In this document: piece by piece, positions 11,529 to 23,064 of the stretch | Position numbering within the stretch: the stretch's first letter is position 1 | How the letters are laid out: each line of letters starts with the position of its first letter | NCBI GenBank assembly: GCA_028023455.1 | Contig: JAQFVV010012497.1 | Coordinates: 3,596,001-3,660,000, forward strand | Reading direction: 5' to 3' | Source of the DNA: Epiperipatus broadwayi | Lineage: Eukaryota; Onychophora; Udeonychophora; Euonychophora; Peripatidae | DNA: 64,000 bases | The notes under the pieces: model-generated | Databases searched by the model: none | Seen by the model: only the letters and a program-made list of their open reading frames with translations | What the model was told of the DNA's origin: nothing | Program-made: the position numbers and the translations under genes

Positions 11529-12004
11529 CTGGAGAGTTTGCTATTGTTTTAAAATAAAAATTGGTGACAATCTCAATGTTAGTCTATTGTTATATAACTA
11601 TTTCAGTGTGAAAATATGACATAGAATGTAGTTTTTCTTTATGAAAATGTTGAATTGTTAAAATCTTATGACAAGATATTCATTATTTATTCTCAAACCT
11701 CTGTGCAAGTTATAAAACTAAAATGTTTGCAATTCTTTTGTTTATGCTATTAGATTCAAAATATAAACACAAAAACCACAAAGTAATATTTTTTGTTTAT
11801 GTGAATTTTTATTATGTTAGACATGATACATCAAAAAACATATATTTAATATTGTTTATATAATGTATCACTTTTACAATTATATTATGGGTCACATTAA
11901 TTAAAATAATAAATTTGACAAAAAATAAAAACATTTCCCCCTAATAATGTAATATTAAAAATATCTGTCAAAATTCTCATACTGTTTGAGTTTTAATGAT
12001 GTGA
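11529..12004. other. AT-rich non-coding, nothing recognised
   Basis: No frame or repeat seen up to the 3' end of the LINE. Confidence 0.6.
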
Positions 12005-15000
12005 TATGATGCACTGTGACTTTTTCTTTTTCGAGTCAGGAATCTCTCAGCTGCTATGCCCAGAGAAATCAGTAAGCTACCTTACTTTCCTTTCCATTCT
12101 CCCCCCTACATTTTCCCCATATTCTTCTTTATCCTGTTCCATATGATTTCCACAACATTATCTTTGTCCACACTATGGCCTTTATATCTAAATCCCCCTT
12201 ATCTTTGCTCAAACTCAGGCATAAAAACCAAAAACCCACTTTCAGTATAATCACCGTGTTTATATTTATTTTCCCACAAAATCATTATTTTTTTTCTTTT
12301 GGCTTGTAGGCATTTACATTCCATTAACAGATGCCTAATATGTTCCATGCCTTCATTACATGACTTGCAAAATAAATCACCCACATTTCTTCATTTATGT
12401 GTATATTTCCTTGTTGCTAACGATCCTGTTCAAGCTTTAAACAGTAAACTATTTTTCTTGTTATTATCATAAATTAATGCACACTCAATATTCTGTTTAC
12501 TTCTATATATATTTAAACTCTTTTTACTTCTCCATATTAGTTTTTCATCTCCCAACTTTTTATTTTTTATTAATGCACCTTATTCTTCTATCTCATTCCT
12601 TGCCACTAACAATTCTCCTAATATGAATCATCTCACCTTTTGTATAAGTATACTGACATAAATTCTTTATCCGAATCTTCTGCATACTATACTACCATAC
12701 TCACCCATCTTGTTACCTGTCCTTTACTCATAACCCAATTAAATATTATTTTGGCTATTCTCTTATTATCTATAAATTGCAATCTACCAATAATTTTTAT
12801 TTTGCTTTTTGCATCTCTCATATAAAACTTGACCATTCCATTTCTCCTTGAATTTCTTCCTTTGCCATTCACACATTTGCATCTTTTACGCATTTCTTCC
12901 AACTTCTCTTTGTACTTTTTCTAAATAATCTAACACACTTTTACTAACACATAACACATTGTTACACTACTGCCAACCCCTTTCATACAATTATAGCTAC
13001 ATCATATTTATTATATGAAAACACTGTTATTTTCTTTATCAGTCCCTTTCTTTGCTTCATTTATCAATTTTTTCTCCCATTCATCCAAGCAACTGCTCTG
13101 ATTATTTAAGATAATTCCTAAATAGTTATACCTATTCACCATATTTAACTTTATATATCCCAATAAAAATCCTTTCTCTTCTTTTTCCCCCACATTTATC
13201 ATCATTACTTTTGATTTTCTTCACTAAATTTAATCCCCATTTCTTTACCCATCCTTGTGCCTGTCTTCAGTGTAACTTCCATATCTGCCTTACTTTCTGT
13301 GCACAAGAAGATATTATTCACAAATAAAAGACCCGATAATAATGTATATACTCCCTTGCCACCTATTAATGGTATTTTTATCCCTCTTCCTAGTTTTTCT
13401 ATTGCTCTCTCCATTTCTCTCAAATATAACAAAAACAAAATAGGTTACATAGGGCATCCTTGTCTTACTCCCACCCCATTTTTTACTTTAACTGATTCTA
13501 TATTTCTTAATTGATATCTATAGTAATTGTTTTCATACAACTACTTTATAAGATCCACTAAAACTCCATTCATTCCCAAATTTACTAAACTTACCCATAA
13601 TCTATTCTATTTACTCTATCGTATGCCTTCCCTATATCTATAAAAACATATATAACCATCTACCTGTATTCCTACTCATATCTATAAAACATATAACTAC
13701 AAATAAACTATTTCCTATAAGTTTTTTCCAATCGTTGTTAAAGGTGCTTGCATTTCTCCCACTATATTATTATTTTTTCCTCTCCATTTTGCAATCCTTC
13801 CCACCATCATATATGCAAAAACTTTATATAACACTGACATTCTCAGTTCTATAATTATTTAACTTTCTGTGATTTTTATCCTTTTCTTTAAATAGTGGTC
13901 TTATTCTTGTATTATTCCAGCTATCTGGAAATTCTCTCTTCTGTGCCATCTTATTAAAACATGATAATAGATTTAATTTTGCCCTATTTCCTAAATTCCT
14001 CAACATCTCTGCTGCCCATCCATCTAAACCTCTTGCCTTTCCACTTTTCAATTTTTTCCATGCCTCATCATTTTCTGTAAATCTAATATTTCCCTTACTA
14101 TGTGCTATTATGTTTGTTATCACTCTGTCCTTCACATCTAAGATCTTTTCTATATCCATTACATACTTATTTAAGATTGCCTCTAATTCTTCTCTACAGC
14201 TACACTCTATTTTCTCATTATCTAGTAATACTATTTCTCTCTCCCCTACATCCCTTTTAATATTCCAGAATGTTTTACTCCCATCTCTTTCACTTTTATT
14301 AATATCCTCCAACAATTTACTAGTTAATTTTATTCTCTCTATATAATATTCTATTTAGCCAACTTTTTTTTTAAATACTTTTTCCATTTAACATTAACAT
14401 CTTTTTCACTTTGTTTGTTTTTAATAGCACATTTGTATTCTCTGCATGCTTCCCCCCTCTCTTTTACACTTTTACTAATTCTCACTTTTGCCCTATTTTC
14501 TAAATTCCTCAACATCTCTGCTACCCATCCATCTAAACCTCTTGCCTTTCCACTTTTCAATTTCTTCCCTGCCTCATCATTTTCTGTAAATCTAATATTT
14601 CCCTTATTATGTGCTATTATGTTTGTTATCACTCTGTCCTTCACATCTAAGATCTTTTCTATATCCATTACATACTTATTTAAGATTGCCTCTAATTCTT
14701 CTCTACAGCTACACTCTATTTTCTCATTATCTAGTAATACTATTTCTCTCTCCCCTACATCCCTTTTAATATTCCAAAATTTTTTACTCCCATCTCTTTC
14801 ACTTTTATTAATATCCTCCAACAATTTACTAGTTAATTTTATTCTGTCTATATAATATTCTATTTAGCCAACTTTCTTTTTTTAAATACTTTTCCCATTT
14901 AACATTAACATCTTTTTCACTTTGTTTGTTTTTAATAGCACATTTGTATTCTCTGCATGCTTTTCCCCCTCTCTTTTACACTTTTACTAATTCTCACTTT

Positions 15001-15396
15001 TCTATTATTTTTATTTCTTCTGAACATTCTCATTTAAAATCCTATTTGCCACTTTTTCTACTTTACCATACCAGTCCTTAGATTCATTTCCAACAAACTC
15101 TTCCATGATTTCTTTTACTTTTTTTATATTCTTCTAACTTATTCTTATCATTCATTTTCCATCCACATCTTTCACTATCCATTCTACTTCTATTACTATT
15201 TTCCATCATTGTACCTATCTTATCATTCATTCTCCATCCACATGTTTCACTAACCTTTCTACTTTTATTACTATTTTCCATCATATTACCTATTCTTATC
15301 ATTCATTCTCCATCCACATCTTTCACTATCCTTTCTACTTTTATTACTATTTTCCATCACATTACAAACCATTTCTACTATAAAGAAATCATGATC
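12005..15396 (-). pseudogene. APE-type LINE copy A, RT and C-terminal part (dead)
   Basis: Read on the minus strand from 15396 down, the order is as follows. First comes a linker. Then the RT N-terminal block (LKSGKARGLDGWAAEML, then 'F-N-K-M ... W-N-N-T-R-I-R-P-L-F-K') at about 13.83-14.1 kb. The catalytic region at 13205-13438 has YLREMERAIEKLGRGIKIPL, and the expected FADD reads FVNN, so the active site is lost. 'YNYLGIILNN' follows at about 13.1 kb. A C-terminal Cys-His motif (C-x2-C ... H-x3-LLMEC) lies at 12199-12384. Many frameshifts and stops separate these blocks. A ~522-bp segment is duplicated in tandem (13824-14855). The 5' part (endonuclease) lies beyond the 1.9 kb insertion at 17284-18150. 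The clade is not settled by eye; the RT is typical of APE-encoding non-LTR elements. Confidence 0.85.
13824..14855 (-). repeat. ~522-bp tandem duplication inside the LINE
   Basis: The stretch holding MLEDINKSERDGSK to the 'GKARGLDGW' block occurs twice head to tail (13824-14346 and 14351-14855). The two units are nearly identical over about 360 bp. The same duplication is present in copy B (24849-25860), so it predates the split of the two copies. It cannot belong to a functional ORF, because the RT block is repeated. Confidence 0.9.
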
Positions 15397-16032
15397 ACGG
15401 TTTTAAATACATTGTTAGTCCATTGGGAATGAAAATATATTGTTTTTCAGGGGGCCCACATATTAAAAAGTTCGAAAAGTACTGATCTATACAAAAATAT
15501 GCAAAAATAATTAATTCTGGCGAAATCGTGTATATGGTTGTGTTTGAAGTAAATATAACGATTTAAATAATTAATCTACATGAGATTCACCTTGTCAAAG
15601 ATTTATCTAGGACGAAATGTTAAACAAAAACAATAATCACCTAAACTAATCGACTGTCAGTAGGTAAGAGTTTAAAGTTTGATTTTCTTCATTTTTCTGC
15701 AAAAAAAGCAATAATTAATTACATACATTTATTAATAATAAGTGGTTGGGTAGATTTGTGGACTACTGAAAAAAGTTTTATGATTGCAACGCAACAAAGT
15801 AAACATTTACTTTCAAGTATGAGACATATTAGTTTGTTAATTAAAATAGCACATTCTTTGTATGGGTGCGTGGTGGCTTGTGTGTGTGAGGATATGTTGT
15901 TAAGTTTATAAATAGGTTTAAAAGAGTGTAAATTCAGTTATAAATTGTAAATACACACAATACATGAATTAAAATTAAAATTTTTTATTAAATAAAAAAC
16001 AATAGTAGTACAAGTAATTATAAACACATTTT

Positions 16033-16100
16033 CCTTCCTTATATCACAGCATCGGCCATGAGGAAAAAAGGCGCTGATCTCTCGGCTAACAACGCTTGCC
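16033..16100 (-). mobile_element. tRNA-derived SINE (long subtype), internally deleted
   Basis: The 14-mer tataaacacatttt flanks it exactly (16019-16032 and 16101-16114). The minus strand keeps the tRNA 5' part (gttagccgagagatc, A-box region) and the 3' end (catggccgatgctgtg). Comparison with copy B at 26961-27061 shows that about 40 bases spanning the B box were lost and replaced by a short A run. Without the B box it should be transcriptionally dead. Confidence 0.8.
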
Positions 16101-16568
16101 TATAAACACATTTTTTAATAAATAAAACAAGAATAGATTTAAAAACTTAAATCAATTATTTAAAATATTATAATTCCTCAATAGGGTTTTGACTTCTTAC
16201 AATAACAAGATGAATAATAATGCGTCTAAAACCATCTCGTGCTTGGTTATGTGATGATGGTAGACATTCTGTCTACCGTTCAAATTCATCGTGAAAAAAA
16301 GTGTCCAAATTCTGATATTTAAGACGACAAATTAGGTATAGGATTCATTAAATCCTTTGTCAAGATCGGTAATAATGACTCAGTTTAGGATAAGTAATAA
16401 GCGTCCCTCTTCTGTGAAAAAATGGCTCTCTTTTAGGATATAAAAATCTCTGTGATAAAACCAAATTCCTTTAGTCTCCATATTCATATAAATACAGCTG
16501 ACTTATATGGGCATCAATATCATAATGAATAGTTTTATACTCTTCATAACTTCTCTGTTTACTTAATG

Positions 16569-16748
16569 ACTTCAGTGCTATCAAATGGAGGGTCCACGAT
16601 ATCGAACACAAACTCTGGATCAGAGACACAAATTAAACAGAGTAATGTGCAGGATCCACACGGAATCTCCAGTGAAAAAGGCAATGGGCAAGCAAAACAA
16701 GCGCCACAAAACCCGCACACAGAACAAAACAACAGCAAACACACATGA
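16569..16748 (+). other. 60-codon open frame inside the 1.9-kb insertion
   Basis: It begins MTSVLSNGGSTIS and is rich in Ser, Asn, Gln and Gly, with no domain that I know. It lies in the most G+C-rich part of the insertion. In copy B the first 43 codons are almost unchanged, and then a stop follows. The opposite strand is also open here (16559-16744, with DPEFVFDIVDPPFDS), so I cannot say which strand, if either, was coding. It may be part of a captured exon, or chance in a higher-G+C patch. Confidence 0.3.
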
Positions 16749-16815
16749 CCATATTAAAATCTTTAAGAGAGCTCTAAAAAAATTACAGCTTTCTGTTGAG
16801 CTAAGAAAATAGCTA

Positions 16816-16823
16816 TGACGTCA
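16816..16823. promoter_or_regulatory. TGACGTCA (CRE/ATF-type) palindrome
   Basis: An exact 8-bp palindrome just after the small frame, conserved in copy B at 27788-27795. It may be a promoter element of the insertion's parent, but one 8-mer is weak evidence. Confidence 0.25.
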
Positions 16824-17283
16824 TAAGATATATCTCTTTATTATTTAATAAAACAATTACAATTTTATTTATTCTATATTTTTATAATCTTAAATAAAGC
16901 ATTTCTTTTACAATTTTTTAATATATTATTAATAATTAAGTATAATTAAAAAATATATATGTTTGCTTTGACAGAAAAAAATGTTATTTGTACGTCAAGA
17001 TATTATATCAACTAATAGTTTTAATTAAAAATAGACAGTGGTTCAAATTTTTTTAAAAAGATTTCTCTTAGATTATATATACATTCAACAGCTTTCTTTT
17101 GTGTTTTATGCGGTAAATAGTTTTAGTCTTTGGTCATTTCATAGACTATTTGTAATTGAGTTTCATATCATTAACGTTAATAATTCGTAGATTTTACAAT
17201 GGAATGACGATTCTAATAGTAGAGCAAAAAAAGAAATCCTAAAAGAAATATACACAATAAATAATGCATTACATAGAAATTAT

Positions 17284-18150
17284 AAGAAATCATGATCTCT
17301 ATTACATACTCTCTCTTCATTATCAAATACTTTAATTTTCCATACTTTATTCATTCCCTCTTTCTGTACAAATATGTAGTCCATTGTGTGAAATATATTA
17401 TTTCTAGACCATGTGTATTATCTCTCATAAATATTTGACAAATTTCCAATGCCCAAATTTACTCTCTGACAAAAATTCTTCAAAAGCTGTCCATTCTTGT
17501 TACCTATGTCATCAATTTCTTCAATATGTCCATTCATATCCCCTATAATCATTATTTTCTTCCTCTTTTTTTGAAACTCTGTATATCCTTAACTAGGCAT
17601 TCATATATGCTATTGTTCCACTCCATTATAGTTTGACTATCTCCAATGGCTATATACACTATATCCACCTTCCATTCTTATCTTCCTAACCATATCTCAA
17701 ACCACAAAACTTTTTGACACAACAGTACTTAAAAAACTTTTTGACATAACTCCTGTACCACAACATCTTTTTTCTTTTTCTTTTCTATTTATAGTTTGCC
17801 ATATGAAGTATTCCAGTATAGGTTCTTCTTCTTCTCTTAGATGTATTTCTACTACAGCTATGCCTCAAGCTCTTAATTTTTAACTGCTTTGTTTAATTCT
17901 AGCCACCTCTCTTGTCTCCTCCCACCTTGCATATTCAAATATCCATTTTTAACAATTTCTTCTTTTCCAACTACCCTTTTACAAATTCTTTTGACTCTTT
18001 TTTCTCCATTACATTTGCAAGTAACTTTCTTACCATTAATTTTACAGCTTCATTCTTTATCTACCTCCATACCTATATCCAAACCAGCTACCCTTTATTT
18101 ATTTCCTTCATCCCATCCATTTTTTTTTTTTTGACAATACTGCAATTTTA
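17284..18150 (-). pseudogene. LINE copy A, APE-type endonuclease part (dead)
   Basis: The minus strand reads NGYLNMQGGRRQERWLEL near 17.93 kb, the start of an APE endonuclease ('lN.qg....kw.el'). GDMNGH follows at about 17526-17543 (equivalent of the catalytic GDfN/GDmN), then a Thr-Trp-Ser-Arg block and an 'MDYIF' block near 17.4 kb. The frame ends with R-D-H-D at the 14-bp duplication; this corresponds to the SDH catalytic motif with Ser replaced. Many stops interrupt it. Upstream, 18.0-18.15 kb may be the 5' end of the ORF. It belongs to the same element as 12005-15396. Confidence 0.75.
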
Positions 18151-19004
18151 AAACTGACTTCTCTTTATAAATGCTTTTTAAACTACTCCTTCCATCTATG
18201 GACAAAGGTAAAAATTAAAATATATAATCTGTAAAATTGAATAAAATGCAAAATTTCAAGTAAATATAAGTAACTAATAAATTGAGATGTGTTTTTTAGT
18301 AATTTAATTTTTTTAAGCAGTCTAATAAATTAAACAAGTTTTTAAACATTTCCTTTTTTACCATAAATTTTATGTTGTAAAAAAAATTCACAACTTTTTT
18401 CATAGCACAATATTGTATTCAAATGTCTCATTTTTTAATTCAAAGCTTTTTTATAATCACACAAATATCACTAATTAATTTAAATGAATTTTATTTTTTA
18501 TTAAATTAATTTTTTAAGTAATATTTGCTAATAAGTTATCTTTAAGTTCCATAAACATATTAGTTTAATTTTTAAATATTTTCCATTTTACTGATATAAT
18601 TACAGATTTGTATTTGAATGACTGTGTATTTTTGAAAATTTGCTAAATCTAAAGTGGGGCTTCACTCAGGTTTCAGGTAGGGTAGAATATTTATCTTGAA
18701 AATAATGAAAGATTATGAAGGTATTAGACAAATGTCAGAAATATAAAAATAATTTACTGAAAAAGTTGAGTTTTATTTGTGTTAAGAAATAGTTCTCATC
18801 TTCATTGAAAATCAATGGGTGTTCCCCCATTTCACTACTTTAGATTATATTAATATAAGATTTTTTTATAATGTAGATTCTGCTGTAACTGTTTTTATTA
18901 ATTTTTTAATTGAAATAAAATCTGAAGAGGTCAGTATTTTACAGATGTTGGTAAATATTAATAATCATTACTTTATTGTTCTCAAAGAAAAAGTTTCTCT
19001 TAAG
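18151..19004. other. AT-rich non-coding, nothing recognised
   Basis: No credible frame. The 69-codon forward frame at 18819 runs into the SINE and looks random. Confidence 0.55.
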
Positions 19005-19106
19005 AGTTTTTTTCCTCATGTGTCATAGTAACAGACAGGAAGCGAACCCACTAACCTGGGACAATTGCTTGTAAAGCAGCTGTCACTAACCTCTCGACCA
19101 CCAATG
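19005..19106 (-). mobile_element. tRNA-Gly-derived SINE (short subtype)
   Basis: On the minus strand it shows ggtggtcgagaggttag (A-box region), an anticodon stem-loop around agctgctttacaagca, and gggttcgcttcctg (B box). A short 3' unit, ctatgacacatg, and an A-rich end (T-run at 19004-19012) follow. It lacks the variable-arm insert of the long subtype and so is closest to the copy at 50513-50612. Confidence 0.75.
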
Positions 19107-19389
19107 TTTTGTGTCTCATTTTCACTCAAAGTTTAGAACAAATAATGACTTTTTGCTTATTTATTAAATATTTCTGATTATTTTTGCATACCAAACAAAA
19201 ACAATACACATATTCAATTTAATTTAATTTATTTGTGATTAATTTTTTAAATGGAAGTTATTACTTAGTACATACAAGCACTTTAACATGCTGCATGAAG
19301 AAGCTGTTAAGTTAATGGTAAGAAAACAATCAAAATAAATTAATGTAGGCCTAGCGCCAAAACAGATTTTAAATCATTGTTGTGATATT
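19107..19389. other. Non-coding spacer
   Basis: AT-rich with nothing recognised. Ends at the decayed 3' part of the PLE. Confidence 0.5.
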
Positions 19390-20640
19390 GGTAAATGGTA
19401 ATGTATGTGAATTAACATGTCCCTTTTCTGGAGATGGCAAAACATGTGTCACATCTATTGATCGCATTGTTATTGTTGATGATAAAATACGTTTCTTTTA
19501 TCTTTCTCTTGCAATCATTAGTCTCAGTGCACACTATTTTGGGGTTAGAGGGTTCAAGCATATGACCAGCCTGCTTCTCATATTCAAAAAAAGTATTGAG
19601 ATGTTATCATTGGTTTTTTTTTGCTTTTCTGTATGTATACATGTGCTGAAAAGCTTTATTATAGACCATGGCTTTGGTCTCCCCATAGTATGTGGTGCTG
19701 CATCCACTCTGAGGGCATGATATGCTATATAAAACTTGAGGGTTGAGATGGATCAATTCTGTCTTTCATATTGTTAATGAGTCTGTTAGTGTTGGAGGTG
19801 TGTGCATGGAATTCAACTTTAAATTCATTAGCTAAAGTTTTTATAAGTTGTTTAGATACTTTGGTGATGTAATGGAGAGTGATTTGAGGGTTATCTTTAA
19901 TAGTGTTGTTAATTTTTTATATAATTGATCAATGTTTTTAGCCATCGGTTAATAAATCCCTTATGTAGCTTGCAATATTAGCCTTCCTATCAGCCTCAAA
20001 TTCACATAAATTCTGATTCCTAAATAAAAATGCATTTAGACCTGTGAATTTATGCCATGTAGGTGAATTAGAGTTTGGGTGGGTGAATCCCCTGACCTCA
20101 ACAGGTTTGATAATCATGCAATAATGCAGAGCTCTGCCTTGTTTATGAACTAGCAAATCTAAATATTTTAGTTTCTGGATTTGTTCTCCCAGATGGCATT
20201 CATGATTAATTTAGTTTGCAGCTGTAATTCATTTTGAATGCTTGTGATATTATCTCTTGGAGCTGCAATGAACACATCATCAACATAATGTGAGTATATT
20301 AATCCAGGAGTGTTAGCTTGGTATTTAGAGAATATACTAGAAATTATCTCGCTTAAGGGTATGTCCATCACCCAACCATCTTTCATATCATACCATTTAC
20401 CCTCAAAAGTTGTAAAAATGTGATTGTCTAACCAATTAAGGAAGACTAGAATAAAGTTCATGCATTCAGCTGGACAATGATTACTTATTAATTCTTTGTG
20501 AATGATGTTGATCGACCACTTTCTGTTAATCGATCCATATAATTCTGTCACATCCATGGCTGCAATTTCAATATCTTGATCTATTAATGTGTTCTTAATT
20601 TTTTTAATGAACTTGAAGGAAGACTTCATTGTCTAGCTGC
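19390..20640 (-). pseudogene. Penelope-like element: RT plus GIY-YIG (dead)
   Basis: Read from 20629 down, an open stretch of 153 codons carries PLE RT motifs: 'MDVTELYGSI' (motif A), then 'PLSEII' and 'YVDDVF' at about 20.27 kb (catalytic Asp pair kept). A second open stretch (19938-20156) continues the RT C-terminal region (VRGFTHPN, then EFEADRKANIASY). After decay, a GIY-YIG block reads VLYSISCPQSGC, then YYGET, at about 19.65-19.74 kb, followed by 'CKRKIKETYFI' near 19.48 kb. PLEs join an RT to a GIY-YIG endonuclease in this order. Stops and frameshifts make it non-functional. The N-terminal part is missing (5' truncation). Confidence 0.85.
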
Positions 20641-21300
20641 CAAAAATAGAAGTTAATAAATTTGTCTGTAATGGAAATCACAGCATAGGTTTGGTCCTGC
20701 TTTATAAAACTTCCATTACATAACATCATTATCTGTCAAAATTTACATGGTGTTAGAATTTTTTCAAATAATTTAATTATTATAAAGCAAATATCAGATG
20801 TTAAAGCAGAATCTTGCATTTTTAAAAAATTTTAAATAAAAAATAATTCTTTGATTTTCTGAAAGAGTGTTCATGCTAACATTGTTGATGATGTATACAT
20901 TCATCATTCTTATTCACAATTCAATTTTTAAATATTAATAAACCTCAAATATGATTTTTGATGAGTATTATTCATTTATAAAAGTAAATTGAAAAGAAAT
21001 CAAGCCCAATTTATTGAGTTTAAGTATAAAGTAAAGATTTTGTACAGAAATGAAAAGTTGTGCATGTTTAAAAACTTCCACCAGGTGTAACAATAGAAAC
21101 TCAGAATTCAAATGACTTCCTAGAAAGAATAAAATTGAATGGCATTTGTCTTGGAGAAATGGGTAAACACAATAATAAGGTGATTTATGCTTTTTTAATA
21201 TTTGCCGATAATTAATAAAAAAGTTATTTATTAAAACACAAAACTAAAAGATAACTGAAACACAGGCTTATTATATACCTGTGTCTATATATGTAATATA
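20641..21300. other. AT-rich non-coding
   Basis: The first 100 bases may be the decayed continuation of the PLE. The rest shows nothing. Confidence 0.5.
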
Positions 21301-21369
21301 TAGGGTATATGAGCACAGACTTTCACATCACCCACCACTTTCCACTTTATCTTATAACACTGATACACC

Positions 21370-21575
21370 TGAACACATATATGTTGAAAAGATAAATAAT
21401 CACCAATATACGTATATCCATGCTAAATTAGCAATCATCAGTTGGTCCAGATTACCATCTCCACACATATATGCTATAAGTACTCAAATATATATTAAGA
21501 TAGCCAATCTTCATACTTTAATGGACAGGCTTCAATCTACTCCACACTTCAACTGTCAATTGGATGGACAGTTGA
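21370..21575 (+). repeat. Dispersed repeat, homologous to 43140-43330
   Basis: Shared blocks in order: a 'gaaaaagataaat' block, 'tggtccagat', 'ctccacacatatat', 'tatattaagata' and 'tttaatggacaggcttcaat'. By eye, identity to 43140-43330 is about 70%. At its end 'caactgtcaattggatggacagttg' can fold. It has no coding capacity. The 43-kb copy is one arm of a large fold-back, so this may be a solitary arm. Confidence 0.6.
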
Positions 21576-21814
21576 AGAGTTGAATGGCCTCATTATGTTT
21601 GCATTTAATAAATTAAAAATAAAATTTTCTAGTTAAAAATATCATAATAACCGTCACTTCTACAAATAGGCCATTATTCTGAACAGTAACTGTTTAATGT
21701 TATAATAAATACTCATCTGAATTATTATGCCAAATGTCAGAATGGGTAAAAATAAATTGATGAAAATAAAAAACATCATACAACTATAGCATCAATAATA
21801 TTTGATTTAACAAA

Positions 21815-21945
21815 ACAGTAGCAAATTTCTTTATACAATAATGCCTTTTAGTGTAAACTATAGTAATCATAAATGTTAGCATCTATTGATTACTATAATC
21901 TGCACTAGATAACACTATTGTACAAAGAAATTTGCCACTGTTTTA
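21815..21945. repeat. 131-bp fold-back with ~58-bp arms
   Basis: The left arm from 21815 (aaaacagtagcaaatttctt) pairs with the right arm ending at 21945 read in reverse (aaaacagtggcaaatttctt). The loop is about 13 bases. A third, direct partial copy of the inner arm follows at about 21946-21990 (atcactatagtttggactag), so a second unit was probably attached. It is a non-autonomous element or a hairpin satellite unit. Confidence 0.75.
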
Positions 21946-21990
21946 TTGATCACTATAGTTTGGACTAGGTAGCACTATTGTATAAAAAAA

Positions 21991-23064
21991 TGTGATCCTT
22001 TAAAAGCTTGTATACACATAAGAAATGATGGTCATGTGATGTTTAATAGTTACTAGCAATCTTTGATGAGGTGACTATACTTATTAAAAAAGCAAAGGTA
22101 TCTAAACATATACTGAATTGTATTCAGATCTGTATGATTGTACATTCAAATTGGCTTAGATTGAAAATGTTTGTTTTATTTTGAGCTGATAGCCTTATAG
22201 TTAACATAATGAAAGTTTTTATTTGTTTACTGTTAATTTCTTTATCAATTTAATAATATGTAATCATAAAACTTAATATGGCTCTATTTTTTACTAAATA
22301 GCTAATTATGATCAGACTTCTAGATCACAAAATTTAATTCAATAAATCATATTTAATTAAAACTAGACATTTAATATGAGTCTTATTAAAGTGAATATGT
22401 ATTTTATATTAAATTAAATAAGCCTGAAACATAATCAATTCTATGAAGCATTAACTGTTTCAAATTTTGACAGATACTATTTTTCCATCTGGTGAAAGTT
22501 TTGGAAAATGCTCAATCTTTCTGTTTCATATAAAATCTTTACCTTGTACTAAAAGTCAATAAATTGAGCTTGCCATCAATAATATTGTTAAAAAGTCACA
22601 TTTGATCTATTTAAATACTTAAGCACTCACCTGTAAATATAAACAAGGGACCATTAATATCATCACCAATGTTTATGTGAACACTCTTTTTGAAAATCAA
22701 TAAAAAAAATTTTATTATATTTTTTTTAAGTGTGAAAGAACAATTTTTATAATTGTGAAGACATTTTAATATCATGTCAATTCTGACATAATATCATGCA
22801 CAAAATGCTTTTTTTAACACTCCAATCAAATTTATTAACTTCTAGTTTTAAAAATAAAAAATAAATGAATAAATTATAAGTCTACATGTGTATTTTTTGT
22901 TTTAAATAATAATCAATCAATTAGTGTGTAAAAATAATTAAAAATACTTTTATAAGCAAGCAAAAAGTCATTTCTTTATTTCAAAAACTGAAAAGTAGCC
23001 CAAAATGGAAATGAATGATTTCTGAGTATTTTTTGTTATAGAGCAAAAGATTAGGCCTTAGATG
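21991..23064. other. AT-rich non-coding, nothing recognised
   Basis: The short block tcatgtgatgttta at about 22033 also occurs in the palindrome at 34.54-34.73 kb. Otherwise I see nothing. Confidence 0.5.

Larger units (their letters stand above)
15397..17283. mobile_element. 1.9-kb unidentified insertion in the LINE, copy A
   Basis: The 14-mer aagaaatcatgatc flanks it exactly (15383-15396 and 17284-17297). Removing the insert rejoins the LINE endonuclease frame: the D-H-D-F end of the endonuclease runs into the downstream linker. There are no terminal inverted repeats, no poly-A at either end, and no transposase or RT that I recognise. The interior has a small higher-G+C block with a 60-codon frame (16569-16748), a TGACGTCA palindrome (16816-16823) and a SINE (16033-16100). 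It is present at the same base in copy B. A target duplication of about 14 bp suggests target-primed retrotransposition, for example a LINE-mobilised transcript, but the origin is unknown. Confidence 0.8.

Noticed and set aside
14415-14855. 146-codon plus-strand frame (and similar plus-strand frames at 14110, 25135, 25472)
   Set aside because: Antisense shadow of the minus-strand LINE RT region; composition is the reverse of a Lys/Glu-rich coding strand.
15397-15484. hAT-like terminus read on the minus strand (cagtacttttcgaactttt, then gggcccc)
   Set aside because: It resembles a hAT end, but no partner end or 8-bp duplication was found and it points the wrong way for the 1.9-kb insertion.
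17889-18151. Plus-strand Phe/Ser/Leu-rich frames
   Set aside because: Antisense of the LINE endonuclease region.
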